In this document: positions 12,200 through 24,700 of the stretch, piece by piece
How positions within the stretch are numbered: position 1 is the stretch's first letter
How the letters are laid out: each line of letters begins with the position of its first letter
From: Lojkania enalia
Lineage: Eukaryota; Ascomycota; Dothideomycetes; Pleosporales
Assembly (NCBI GenBank): GCA_010094045.1
Contig: ML986587.1
Span: 496,001 to 560,000, forward strand
Length of the DNA: 64,000 nt
Reading direction: 5' to 3'
Program-made: the position numbers and the translations under genes
The notes under the pieces: model-generated
Seen by the model: the letters and a program-made list of their open reading frames with translations, nothing else
Database searches by the model: none
Told to the model about the DNA's origin: nothing

Positions 12200-13322
12200 C
12201 CAGCAAGCTGGAGATCCCTAATCCCGGTCACCCACCCTAACCACCCTATTGGATTGTCAGCCGCAATGTCATCCAACCATCTTTGCTGTTGCGTAACGCC
12301 ATGTTCTTACTAGCGGGCTTCGTTGCCCAACCTTCCAAGATCACAACCACTGGGTGGAGCATAATATCGGCAATGGATTCAGCGCCTACAGCTTGAATGC
12401 TTTCAGAAACAGTGTCACACGGACTTGCAGGATATGGTTCTATCCAACGCCAGCGGCATATTCTTTCGGCCCACCTTTACGAGATCGTGATCTTACTCGG
12501 CCACCCCGTGCTTGCATCCAAAGCTCTATTCGCATGGGCTTCGTGAAGTCCATGTACGCAAATCTCATATCCTTCCATTTGCGTACGATTTACTTGACTT
12601 CAATATTTTTTTTCCACCAGTCGCATTCTGCGGTGTTGACCGTAGTTTCGCCGCCAAAAGTGTCGGCGTTACGACCAACACAATTGTAGTCATTCACATC
12701 ACATGGGTCTGCATTCACGTCCTAGCGTGAGCGTCTATGTCCGTTGCGTATTCGGAATCAGCTTCGGGATTGAGGGTCCCCCAACAGTATGATCTCGACT
12801 TCGGCTCCATGGTATCCCTTGACATATGGAGTCGTCTACGCGAGCCGCATATTACCAACACGTGTGCGACTAAGCACGCCTTTCATAGTGCTCCGCTGTT
12901 GTTATTTTCATCAAGAGTCCGTAAAGTCCATCTTGAATGGTTCATTGTCGGTACTACCAGCTCCGTCTTGTACGTCGTACCTGTACGCATATGCAGAGCT
13001 TCTGAGCGTTTAGTTACACGACTGTGTGCCTGGCCCAAGAAGGACCTCAAAGGCGTGCTTGGGGACGCCTCCGTCCTGGAATTGTTCATGACCTGATCAT
13101 TTTTTTTTCTGTTTGCCCTGTTCATGCATGAATAAACGGACCCGGGGTATTGGGCCGCTACACACGCATGCTGGCAGGCTGGCCTAGAACATCCACCAAA
13201 AACATGCAAAAAGTGAGGAGTAGTACTAGGTGTGCTGACTGGTTCCTCTTAGAGACTGCGAGGCCGGAGAATAGGGTAAATGGGACCGCGACTAGGCATC
13301 GTCCCGCTCTCCATACGGCCAT
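12200..13322 (-). pseudogene. Decayed secreted-protein-like reading frame, family unknown
   Basis: On the minus strand several protein-like stretches follow one another but are cut by stops and frame changes. From 13322 an ATG opens MAVWRAGRCLVAVPFTLFSG, which resembles a signal peptide. Near 12785-12730 comes CWGTLNPEADSEYATDIDAH. At 12718-12593 there is a 42-codon Cys-rich stretch (includes NADPCDVNDYNCVGRNADTF) ending in TAA. The segment 12589-12440 is open again and ends in TAG. Near 12420-12250 a stretch includes ADIMLHPVVVILEGWATKPA. The composition and the order of these segments suggest one ancestral secreted protein, but I do not recognise the family. It lies inside the GAG cluster, between sph3 and ega3. 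An unusually intron-rich intact gene is not excluded. Confidence 0.45.
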
Positions 13323-14582
13323 CACTCTAAATCGAGGTGTTCACGCCTTCAGTCAAGCCCGCCTACCAACACCAGTTGAGGACCATGTATTTCCGGGTCG
13401 ACCCCCGAATTTGTCAGACCGCGTACGGCTGAGCTCGAACTGCTTCGATAGCGCCACTTTCTCAAACTAGCAGACTGTCCAAATGACTCCGAATGAAGTT
13501 CATCCGCTCCAAAGTTAGAAATTCAAAATGAACAGCAGCCACATCTTTGAGAAGTCTTTTTCGAAGAATTTATCCTTGCTTACGATGCCTTAGTCTTAAT
13601 TGAGGACGCGTAGCCCTTGTTTCTTATCTTTGGTTTGGGAACAGCGGTGTACTATAGCCTTGCCCTTCGGTACGATGTTCTTGAACCGCAGCCATGAGAT
13701 CTGGCACGATCAAGATCTCCAAGAATTGATCCGCATTCAACCACTTATATACTCTTGGCTTCTTTGTACTACTGATGCGATCTACATGGAAACATGCGGA
13801 ATGCGGTATAAATTCATCACTCAAAAGATCTTTCTCAGACATGAGTTTTGAAAAGCTGATATGGGTCGCTGGTGCCATCTTTGTTAACCTTTGACTATTG
13901 CATCTCAACATTATGGGTTTGGTAGTGCGCGACTTCCCCAGACTCGCTTACCCGGTTGTTTTACAGAGCCGGTATAATACATCCCAAGAGGAGGGATCAT
14001 CGCCTTACAACACAGAGGGCTGTTGCCGCCCTACGGTCGCGCGGAAGTTGGGCTCTACCACAGCGGTATCATCACTACGAGTGTATAATGCATGATAACA
14101 TTCGTATATCTACGTCGATCGCTCATCAGCCTCGATCTACAAAGTAAAGGGCCTATCGTATTCCATCGCGGAAGTTGACTACATTCAAAAGTCTCGTGAA
14201 ACTTTTCTTCTTGAGCGCCATCCCTGGTTTTCGTCTGCCGTTCTTAAGCTTAGAAAATCTTGCCTGTTTGCTTAATTGCGCTGACGAAGCTCATCTAGAT
14301 GCCTGTGACAGACAAGCATTAACCCCACAAGACGTACCCCGCAGTTCCACCAAGGTTGCCTCGGCAGAAGAAAGAAAAATTTCAAGAGTAGTTCTGAAAT
14401 CTTACCTACACGTACCTACATGCGGCGTTAAGGTTCTCGGCCCGTCTCTATTGGTGGGCTTTGCGTCATTGGAGAATTGGGATGCCCTCGTGCGGAAAAC
14501 TATCGAAAATGAAATTCGGGCTTTGGAAAAACATGCACAATATCTGGTCCGTGAATCGGGAACTCTGATAAATCCCTCCCCC

Positions 14583-14615
<33 letters not shown>

Positions 14616-14639
14616 CTGGAACTTTTTGATCGGACATTC
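13323..14639. other. Intergenic region downstream of ega3
   Basis: About 1.3 kb. It contains the 3' flank of ega3 and a 25-base T run. An open frame at 14175-14609 (plus) runs into that T run and shows no domain; I treat it as noise. Confidence 0.45.
14583..14607. repeat. Poly(T) run of 25
   Basis: Uninterrupted T tract on the plus strand. On the ega3 coding strand it is an A tract starting about 32 nt after the stop codon. Confidence 0.95.
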
Positions 14640-15931
14640 TCAGTCACCAGAGCTCGTAGCATTCACCGAAGTCACCTCTATCTTCGAATCACAATATTCC
14701 ACCCACCCATCCAGATCCATCTTTTTCAGGACCGTGCTAAATATCTCACTACCCCGCGCATCCCCATCGTCTCCACAAAATTTCTGCACCACACTATCCT
14801 CCAAACCATCACCCTCGCCTGCGCCATCCGGATACTCAATGTGGAAAACGGGTTTGCCGGCGTCGATGAATGGCTTGAAAGTCTCGCATTCGCCGTACTC
14901 GACGCATTGCTCGTTGACAGAAAATTGGACAATGGGAAGAACTTGAGGGATGATGTCGCCGGCATTTTTAAGCCCTAAGGTGAGGTTGAGCGGGACGGTT
15001 TGATTGGATAGGTAGGACATGAAGGAGATGGAGTCTTCTTCGTTTAGGTCCAAACCGTTGTCGTTTTGCTAGAGGTAGGTTAGTATATCCTTTGTGTGTA
15101 TACAACATTCGAGCCCCTCGTATTATCCACCTCTAGGGCATGGATCCTATCGCCATTGTGTATCCTACAGTCCGTGTTGATTCTAGTGGGTGATCTCAGT
15201 AGAGAACCATTGTGAGCGCTGAAAACCTCCGTAGTAGACTTGACTCGGGCCCGCATGGAGTAGAAGCGATTGCGTTTCACAGTCCACAGCTTTAGGTGGC
15301 ATCCAAGCAATTTCCGGCCTAAAAGAAACATCATACTCACATAGCCATCAACATTATCTACATCAACTCCATCACACCCTTTCTGACTCGCCAACTCAAT
15401 CCTCGCCTTCATGATCTTCCGCACACTCTCACTACTCAGCTTCAACCACCTCTCCCCTGGCCATCCATCTAGCTCCTTCCCAATATCTCCCTCCTCAAAC
15501 TGCTCCGAGTCTGGGCGTCCCGGCTCATAACTGCCCCCGCTAAAATAACACAGCACTCGCTTCCCCAACCGGTGGAGGGTATCGATAGTCTCCTTCGGCG
15601 TATCAAAAAGATCGATATCGAAAATCGACACGTTGGGCGTGACAGTCGCCGCGTCCTGGGCCAGAAGAATATTCGCCTGCAGCACAATCTGCCACGACTC
15701 GTTCACGCTCGGTGTCCAGGGGAATCTGGATGTCGGCGAAGGAAGCGGGGGTCCGGTGGACGAGGGCTGGGGTCCATTCTCTTCTTCACCATTGTTGCGC
15801 CCGATTGTTAGGCCCAGTCCGAGGCCCAGTCCGAGGCCCAGTCCGAGGCCGAGCACCACAACAGCAAGTACAGTGCCGAGAATGATTTTCCGTCGAAGGG
15901 ACCATGGTGCTTTTATAGGCTTTTCTGCCAT
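14640..15931 (-). CDS. ega3: Membrane-anchored endo-alpha-1,4-galactosaminidase (Ega3-like, GH114)
   Basis: Two exons, 15931-15341 and 15068-14640, give 339 residues. Residues about 16-42 form one membrane segment (IILGTVLAVVVLGLGLG and further Leu-Gly repeats) after a short basic cytosolic tail, so a type II anchor. A Pro/Ser/Thr-rich linker leads to the catalytic domain: FDIDLFDTP, GKRVLCYFSGGSYEPGRPD, CDGVDVDNVDGY (end of exon 1), GLKNAGDIIPQ, FSVNEQCVEYGEC and FHIEYPDGAG. The acidic residues of DVDNVD and HIEY are the likely catalytic centre. Ega3 cleaves galactosamine-containing regions of GAG outside the cell (family knowledge). The 272-nt intron is long for this window but ends in TACTAAC and CTCTAG. 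It shares the strand with agd3. Confidence 0.93.
15811..15852. repeat. 12-bp tandem repeat inside ega3 membrane segment
   Basis: The unit GGCCCAGTCCGA occurs three times in a row plus a half unit. On the coding strand it encodes the Leu-Gly repeats of the Ega3 membrane anchor. Confidence 0.9.
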
Positions 15932-17661
15932 TTTGGATGCGTTGATGGGATGGGATGTGTGGATGGGGAAGCGTCCGAGTAGTCAGTCCTGCGGATGGCG
16001 GATGGCAAACTTATTCAGGAAACGATTGACGCAGAAACCTAGCAGATTTACCAATTCATAATGACAGATGAATATTTCTTGTAAAATGAGCCTTGTCACT
16101 CTTTCTATAGCATGATTTCTGAGGCTTAGATGGGGCTGAAGCTGCCGTGTTCCAGATGACGCGCAAGAGAGTTTTCAGGACTCACGATGCGGTGGTGGGC
16201 GGAATGGACGAGAAGGGGAATCGAGCCGCCGGGTTGAAATATCCAGAGGGCTAAATTGTACAGATTGGGGATGGGGCGGGTGGAGGATTTAGATTGCGTG
16301 TGGCGCGGACGAAGACGTGGGATTGAGGCTAGGGAATTATTGGTTGAGGGATATTTCTTATAGGCTGTTCAGCTTAGAGAACACCACTACTCAACGAAGG
16401 ATGCGAATTCGGGTCGTTGAATGGCAGGCTCAAGACGAAGGGCGGTGTGAGAGCCGGGCATGAACGCAAGTGCAATGACAAAAAGGGGCGAGGGATGGAA
16501 AGACGACGTCTGGATCTCCTGGTGGCACGACCAAAGTTGACCCTCGAGATTGGGAAGCATATTGCGGGAAGCACCTCCAGACGAGATAAATGAACCTGAC
16601 GTGCCTTGCAGCAAAGCCACCACTGCGACCCCGCCGTCTACTGTTAATTTCCATAGTGTGGCTGTGTGGCCATGTCTAGATGCTCTGTCGACCTTCATTC
16701 TTCGTATCCGACCGCTTAATAGTTGTCCGGCGTCGCACCTTCGATGTTGTCGAGCTGATCGGCGAAGGTTGGATTAAGCAATTGCGGCGCTGTGATCAAG
16801 ATTGCAGATACGAAGCTAGAATACGGTTTGAGAGTACGGTCGATCCGCATGGCACCGGTTGAGTTTGTGGTGGGTCGATACGGGAGAACGACGGCAAGCC
16901 GAGATCGGTGGTGCAGAACGGGACTAACCGGATTTGGACGACCAGTGTTGTGCGAGAAGCGATGCAAAGCATGAACAGAGCTTCGAGACGAGTACGAGAT
17001 GTTGTGTTAATGACATCTCAGAAATTGAAACCTCTAATTTCCGCTTCCGTATTGTGCTGCCATTTCGGATTGTGTGTTGCGACGAATTCAGAATTTCCGT
17101 TGCTCCTATGGAAATACCTCGAAGCGACATCAGGGCCGCAATACCGTAGACGAAAGAAGTATTGACAACCTCGGGTTACGAAGTTTCTTGGGTTGAACAA
17201 AGGTGTTTCAGACTTGGGTTGCAATTTGGGATTGCCCTTAGAGTGCCTAGCGTTGCATCAACTCGAGAAACACGAAAGAAATTCGCTCGAATTAGTGAAA
17301 CACTATGATGAAGCAATATCACTCTTGATTATGTCAAAAACTACCCGGCGTTGCTATTAAGGTCACCAATGAGAATGCTATTAATAGATAAGTGCCACTA
17401 ATCTATCTATACAGTCTGCGCACCAGTACTGCAAAGAAATATGTACACTGAAGGCGTCGTGTGACGAACCCCTGCTAGGAATGCTGATCGAATGACTGAT
17501 GCAAACAATAGCGAACCATGACTTGAATTAAAATGCAGATAGCTTTTAAACATGCTTGTCTCGACAAAGGTCCATTTTTTTATTGTGGCGATCTCGTATG
17601 ATTCCTTCCTTTAGAGTAAGCTGTAAATGCGTGAGGACATTAATATATACATAAGATACAT
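15932..17661. other. ega3-agd3 intergenic region
   Basis: About 1.7 kb, holding the ega3 promoter and the agd3 3' flank (both genes read leftwards). No supported gene; short open frames on both strands lack domains. Confidence 0.45.
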
Positions 17662-19999
17662 TTAAAGAGGAACTGCCTTGGAGAATTTGTATGTGCGGGA
17701 TGCACCGTTCATAGTCACCCAAAGTGTCAATGGGTCGCTGCCGAGCTGCTCCTTTGTTGCCCCGGTACTCGAGGACACGGCGGCCGGCACGGTGATAGGA
17801 ATAGTTGTGCCACATTTATTTCCCCCAGCTGTGTAGACGGAGATGCTCTCGATGCTCTTGCCATCTAATGATGTCGTCCATGTGAGGCTGGGTCGGCATA
17901 AATCTCGAGTTCGTCGATTGACGAATTGTTGAGCAAGATCATCATGCTTGAGTGTTTTCATAGGCCAGGTAGTACTTTGTGAATGTAAGAAAAGGCGGGA
18001 TGATGGCATTGAGAGATACTTACAGCCGTATTATTTCTTCGGTTATAGTTTCAACCCAGGTCATTAGAAGTGACCATTGGCCCCTTTTCCCGTTCACAGT
18101 GGTGGACGGGACATCGTTGACTCTCATGTTCGCTTGGTGAAACATGTATCTGGGGTAATAGGTAAGTATATATGTGATTTAGGGCATAGGAGCACTTACG
18201 GATCCCAATGTAAACCAAATAAATTGCGTATAGCCGTATTCTTAGCATCGAGGAGAAGGTCATCAAAAGTTCCTTTACCACCGGAAGTATCGATCCATTC
18301 CTGCAGAGTGCAGGCAGGAAGATCGCAGTTGTAGTAGATCGTTGATGCCCATCGTGGCATGACGAGAATGCCGTCGTAACCATTGCCTGCGACACTAGTC
18401 GTGAGCGGCCAGAAGCGGTTTTGTGTATTCAAAAGTAGAGGTCGCGTGTTGTCACCAACAACGTTCACAATTCCATTGTCTTTCCAGGCCTTGAGAGCGT
18501 CCGCATTATGCAAGCCGGTAATGGCTGGTGGAATGATACCCTTGGGGCTAAACCGAGCGGCCGCATCGAGACCAACCTGCTTGAGCCAAGCTTGGTTGAA
18601 AGATATTTCTTTTGAAGTATCACTATATGTAGCATTTGTTAAGTCTTCATGGGTGCTTTGAGACGTTAGCCATGGTCATCCCAGGAGCAATAAAGCCTAC
18701 AAGGTGTGAGAGATGTGCGCAAAAGCATCACGATTAGCTTCCTCAGCGAACCAATTCTGGAGTACATCAATTTCCGCACATTGCAAACTCCAGGTGTATG
18801 AGGTGGGTGTAGCCGGCCAAATATCCTTTCCAGTTCCTGGGGGTTTGGCGTAATCTGGTGGTCCGTCAATTTGATCCGGATACTCAATGCCTACATTGGG
18901 ATTGCAGATATTCCATCCTTCTTCTGTGTCAGTGGCAGCTTCAATATCTCCGTTGCCGTTATGACCAATCTCAATAAAATATTCTGAGCCCTTTGGCATT
19001 CTTTTGTTCACATCAGTCTGCCAGTCCACATGCATGGTGAGGTCGTCCGGTTTACAGCGGTACGACTGACCTTGCGGTCTATATAGTGGAGTTTCTAGGA
19101 ACATATCGTCAACCTGAGTGCTGAAATAGGTTCTACGGAAGCCAAGATATAGACCTCTAGTGATCCAGTTAATCCATGCATGCTGGAGGATATTGCTAGA
19201 AGGAGCCCAATCGAGAGCGAATGGCATGAACCACACCATTTGTTGGCGGGTGCCAATCTGATTGATGACGGCGGCGGTACCGCTGCCACTGAATCTCGCA
19301 ATTTCCCAGGCTATCGACGAATTTGTGATTTCTGCGGGGTTGTGGAAAATGTTTGCGATGCTAACACTGGCGTCCCTGCCAAGTCCGTTAGTCATCATGC
19401 TTATATATATAATTGACTGCATTGTAAATCGCCAGGGTCTTGCAGGGACCATAGAAATTTAGCCAGAAGAGAGTTGTGATAACTTACGTCTTCAAGCCCG
19501 CAGTGGCAAAACCGGTAGTGTTTGTGAATACTACTGGTTCGTCCTTGACATTGCCGGCAACACTGCTTTCAACGCCCATGTCGCTCGTAGGGAAGACGTC
19601 TAGACGAACCATACGTACCCCAAACTGGGTCTGATAGTCCCAAAGTGCGTACCATTGTCTCCTTGTGAGGGCGCTGTAGTATTGATCGCCATAGTTGTAG
19701 CCTACGTCGCTAATGACGAGGACGCCTCCATAGTTGCCGTGCGTTGCTGAAGAATTCAAGACTGGGAGATTGGAAATTCCCTCCTGAGGAACCGTAATTA
19801 CTTCGTATGGAATACCGTAACCTTGCAAGCCTAGGTAACCGCCGTTTTGTGCTGCGGCTTGGTCCCGCGCTAGAATTAGAATTGTGCTGGAAACAGTGGC
19901 GCCGGCAATGGAGGCAGCTTCGGCAGAGATTCCTTGAGAAAACGCAACGAAAGCAGCGACGGCACATGCTCTCAACGACGAAAGGAGAGAAGGCGCCAT
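17662..19999 (-). CDS. agd3: Secreted galactosaminogalactan deacetylase (Agd3-like)
   Basis: Five exons on the minus strand: 19999-19488, 19375-18701, 18655-18200, 18149-18024 and 17974-17662, giving 693 residues. The N-terminus has a signal peptide (LRACAVAAFVAFSQGISA). The N-terminal region (ILILARDQAAAQ, LVISDVGYNYGDQYYSAL, RMVRLDVFP) fits the carbohydrate-binding part. The deacetylase part has ISHTFTHEDLTNATYSD spanning the intron 2 junction, a His-rich metal-site candidate, and later LFGLHWDPYMFHQANMR. Near the C-terminus is WPMKTLKHDDLAQQF. In A. fumigatus, Agd3 removes acetyl groups from GalNAc in GAG, making the polymer cationic and adhesive (family knowledge). No GPI signal is visible. 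All junctions are GT-AG and keep frame. It is divergent from gtb3 across 1.7 kb. Confidence 0.94.
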
Positions 20000-21705
20000 T
20001 GTGAAAGAAAAGTGAACAACGGCGTGAGATACAAAATTTTGGGGAAGCAGAGCTACTTATTAATAAAGAGGGACTCGGCAATAGTACTGCGTTCGTTATT
20101 GGCATTGGACGAGTATTGGCCTAGATGCAGAATATACGATAGCCGACTAACTATCGATTTTCGTAACTCACTTCTCGAGTTTGTGCATCTAAAATGGGAC
20201 GCTTCAAATCAAGTTCATGCTCGAGCTATGACGCGGCAAAGACGATTGTGTGTGATTCAGGTCGCGTATACTGTAACGTTGAAGCTACGCTTGATATGTA
20301 AGATGCTGCAAGACCATCCCTAGGTGACGTCCGGGCGAGTTGGGAGAACAGGGACCTTGGCGGGCATCCATCTCAACGAGACAGCGGGGAAGAGAAAAAT
20401 CTGGCGCCACGTGTGAGAGGAGTGGCGCCGAAGCAGGGGAGCGAGGCGTCTCTGGAGATGCTCGCATCAAGAGGTGCATGCCGTGGTAGCTTGCAGCCTC
20501 AGCAATCCCGGTAAACGCCAGCCCACCTGGCTCACCATTAGGGAGGGTCTGTGGCCTCGGGGCCTGGAAGGGGCGCAATGCCAGGTTTCATCGCGGCTAC
20601 AAAACCGTATAGAAGAAATCTGGCAAGAGCTTAAGGCATATTGAGGCCGACGCGTCCCATGGCCGAAAGGAGTCCTTTAGCATGCTTCCACGCAAGCCGG
20701 ACTCCGCTCGCATTTTTGACAAATGAAGCATCATATATTGGCTTCAAGGATTCATATGCAGGCTGCGCGTTGTGCAACTAGGTCGACGGAGAGAAGAGCA
20801 ATGAGCAGCGCCAGGGTATGAGGTTTGATATTAAAGAGGTGATGTGGAGGCGGTCAGGCTAAAGAGGGATGCCGACGCGAGGCCTGTTAAAACAGCAATA
20901 CGCACAGGCCAGCAACTAGCGCGGACTGATGATTTCAGCCTCCTCTCCCTAACGTCGGCCCATGCTTCCTCCAACTCCACCACCCCCGCTACTCTCAGCC
21001 CCATCCTTCCCCGGACCTCGCATCACCACGGAGCCCTGTAGGCAGATGGCGCCCACCCTTGTCCTATAGCAGCCCTTGTCTGCTTGTCGGTGATAGATTG
21101 ACGCCAGCCACGCATCTCTCTCTGTCCTAAGCTTCTCTAGCAACGGCGTGCCGATGCCCGGTCGAAAGGCTTCTGCGTCTGCCAGGAGACGCATCTTATG
21201 ACTGCTTCTCACTGCTTCATTGGGCCGCCAAGGCTGTCTCTGGGGCCTTCTCGAAGCATGTCTTTGCTTCTGTCGCTGCCGTGTCCCGCGGCCTTGTGGA
21301 GCACCTCCGCCGGCTACTGTGCCATATGCTAACGCAGACTGCGGATCAGCAGCCAGCCAAATGACATCTTATAGTCAAGTAGCTTGTGTGCGTATGTCCG
21401 GTCCGTGGCCTAGTGCGGCCATGTGTCGGCCCTTTCTCTCCATAGTGTTTGGAAGCCTTATAGGAGCAAATTTCTTCCTAGCAGATTTTCGAGTGTTTTC
21501 TCACTTTACCTAATTATCACAACCATTCATGATGAAACAGTGCGTGTTTGTCTGTCTTTCGTTTCTCCATATTCCTTAGTCGATAGTCGCGCCATTATAA
21601 CAACGGTTCCCCACGTTTCTCGAGTCCACCCGCTAGGGTGTTCTCAGTCGACACTGTCCGAATTTCAAATACCCCACATTCCTCGCAGTTGTGGTCGGTG
21701 ACACC
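20000..21705. promoter_or_regulatory. Divergent agd3/gtb3 promoter region
   Basis: About 1.7 kb between two divergent cluster genes, so the probable control region for both. Two sites fit the loose StuA consensus WCGCGWNM: 20650-20657 on the plus strand and 20260-20267 on the minus strand. By chance one or two are expected in this length, so they are weak evidence. No gene is supported here. Confidence 0.45.
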
Positions 21706-24700
21706 ATGGCTAAGATCTTGGGAATTACTGCCTTCAGCTCTGGAGTTCTCCTGAAGGAGTGGTGGGAGTGGACTCTCGTGGCAATCATCGGTGCAAGTGG
21801 GCTGATAGGTGTCATCGCATTCCTTTGGGGATTCTTCCACACAATCCGCAAGCTACTTAGAGTAAGAACTGCGCTATAGCCAATGACATCCTTTTTCCTG
21901 GCTCACATCATTCTGTATAGACCGATGTGGACAACACTACCTTGCCGCGTTCTGTGCAAGAGCGAATCCATTTGCTCTCAAGAAGTGCAACTCCAATTCG
22001 AACAAAGCAAGCTCTCCCCTCCAAACCCGCATCTTTTGGCGTATACCTTGGTCAGTTGAATACACCTGTGACGGAAGAAGAGGTAGCAATATTGTCCAAA
22101 TGGGATGCTGTGATACTCGACCATACCGAACCCGGGGTGCTGGAAGCTGTCAGTGACGAAACCATCGCTCTCGGCCCGCACATAATCGCGAGACTGGATT
22201 TGCTTCAAATCCTTAGTTTTGTTGCCGCGAACAATGAAGTCCACCTTCTTCGCGCAGTGTACCTCGTTTCAAAGACTATAAAGCAGTCTCTCAGACGCCC
22301 GGACCAGCGCAGGTATTTTACCGGCGTTGTCGTAGCTGGTTGGAGGGAACAAGCCTCAACATCTCTGTTGATTGGGCTTGCCAAACTTTGTTCCGCACAT
22401 GGACTAGACGTCTTTCTCGAAATAGGGCCTCCCAACTTTCTGGATCAAGTTGGAAAGCTCGACTTGAAATTGTTCGCCGGCGTTGTAGTTAGGAATGGTA
22501 CTATACTTCAAAACGGAGAACGTCGGGATTTCTTCGCCATGGACAAGATGAAGAGCACGACCAAGGCATTCGTCTCGCAATCTTGCCTGAGACCATTTAC
22601 TGTCATGATATGGGACACGGTGGATGACGACGCTGAATTGTCCCACGCTGTGGCACGGAGGGCCCACATGTGGTGCAATTATCATGGCGCTATACCGTAT
22701 CTCGCCCGCCAAACAGCAATTATAGACATATCGCAAGTTCGCACTTGTGAAGAGCCCCTTGCCGCTTTTCAATGGCTAAAAGATCGACGAGTCATGAGTA
22801 TCCATGAGAAGTTTCGGACAACTAGGATTGTAAGCTTTGACATATTCGTTCCTTCCCATACGTACACTAACTTTCCGTCAACCAGCTTTCTCATGAGTTT
22901 TCCAGCATTTTTGATGACTATCTCCCGTTACAAGATATCTTTCCCCTCCTTGGACGCACTATTGCTGGTCTAGATAGCTCTGAATCTGAGTCCGATTCGG
23001 AAGACAACTCTAGTGCATCCACTCTGACGGTCCAGTATCCGGAGATTGACGAGAACGGTGCTCTTTTGACCTCAATTCCACATTCACCCCTTTTACCGGG
23101 TTTTGAATGGAGTGCAAGCATGGAAAAGCAAGCGGCAAATCCCCTCTCGTGTTCCTTTGCTGGAAGGGTTTACGGTCCCCTAGGTTGTTTTCCACTTGGC
23201 TTTGATGCCTCTCAGACTGGATTTGACCATGTGTTGAGCTCACAGCAGCGATTGCGCAACCTCGGCCTCCTCAACAAGCTCCCCGCAAAACAGTTGCATG
23301 AAGGGGCTACGGCATTAAGCAGCTACGGCATTGCAGGAAGTCGGTTCATCAATATTGTAACGTCCTCGAGAGAGGCGATAATGAACCTAGCAAACGCTCT
23401 CTCTCGGACAAACGATGATTCCGATGACCCATACCAAGTCCAAGTGTATATTGGGCTTGACTCTGGATTTCATACTTCTGCTGGAGAACAATTCTGGGCC
23501 GTGTATGAAATTGATCCGAGGACATCCGCGCTCATATTCTACGTTTCAAAAAACGTGCAAGATATCCCAGCCGTCCTACTTCACGCCTATCTTAGCAAGT
23601 CAAATTTCTCCAGATACCAATGCTTCCTTGTTGAACATGGTTTCAGCGAATTTCAAGCCAAATCAGATTCTCTGGAGTGGTTGTCCCCACGCTTAGAACA
23701 GGACCTTGGTCTACTTTCTTCTTCTGATCTCCTGTTATACTTACAACATTTGCAATATTCGGAATGGGACGAAGGCTGTTCATTACTATCTGCAATTCGC
23801 TCGCACTGCGAAGAGCTTCTAATCGATGTCCCAACATATCGTCAACTGAAAAAGCTCAGCAACATGGATTATCTAAGCGGCGCCATCAATGACGAACAGC
23901 TGGTGAATGCTAGGATAAAATGGTACCGTCTCTGCCGCCTCCCAAGTCTCGAACGGCATGATGCATTAGAGCTCTTTCGTCATGTTGATTACAATTTTCG
24001 GAGATTGCTATGGTACCGAGACTACCAGAAATTGGATAGTATTACCACCGCATTGGAGAGGTTGGCAGGCAGAAGTAGTATTGATTCTGCGTCTGACTTT
24101 GTCTTGTTCTGTGTATTTTGTGCGGCCAGGAAAGCAGGGTTCGAAGAAGTATACATCGAAGTCTCTGACCGAAACCCTCTTTTCAATCAATATTCAGACC
24201 AAAGTGCAGCATTTGCTGAGCTCTTTGCGCTGGGTTCCCGATGCGAAGCTTACTTTGATATTACTCCGAGCGATATTGGAGTGCTGCTTTCCAAGAAGCA
24301 TCGGCACTACTACAACCAGACTGAGCATCAACCACCGATGTGGATATTCAACGCCCCGTCCTTTGCATCTGCGTACGCTGCTGCACAGACTGATATTGCC
24401 CCCGATCAGAAACCATCTATAATGCCGGGTTATCGTCGGTTCACTTTCCTCAGTGTTTTTGCCATCCCAGCGCTAGTCGGTAAGATTTGACTCTTATGGT
24501 TATCATGTGGCGTAACTTACAGTCCCAGATATCATGCTTCTAACAACAACTGGCCATGGTCTGTATCTGAGTGCTTTCATGTCCTATGAGCAGCGTGAGT
24601 TTGCGACGTTGGCTTTAATGACTTCGTTGCTACTCTCCGGCGCTATCGGAACATGGATCTCTATCGGCGGCACATATTACCTCATCTCCATGGCATTCTC

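Noticed and set aside
14175..14609. 144-codon frame ending in a phenylalanine run
   Set aside because: Its end is simply the translated poly(T) tract and the remainder shows no family signature.
15069..15340. Possible extra exon inside the 272-nt ega3 intron
   Set aside because: Joining exon 1 directly to exon 2 gives the expected GH114 sequence (DNVDGYQNDNG); the intron reading frame adds nothing known.
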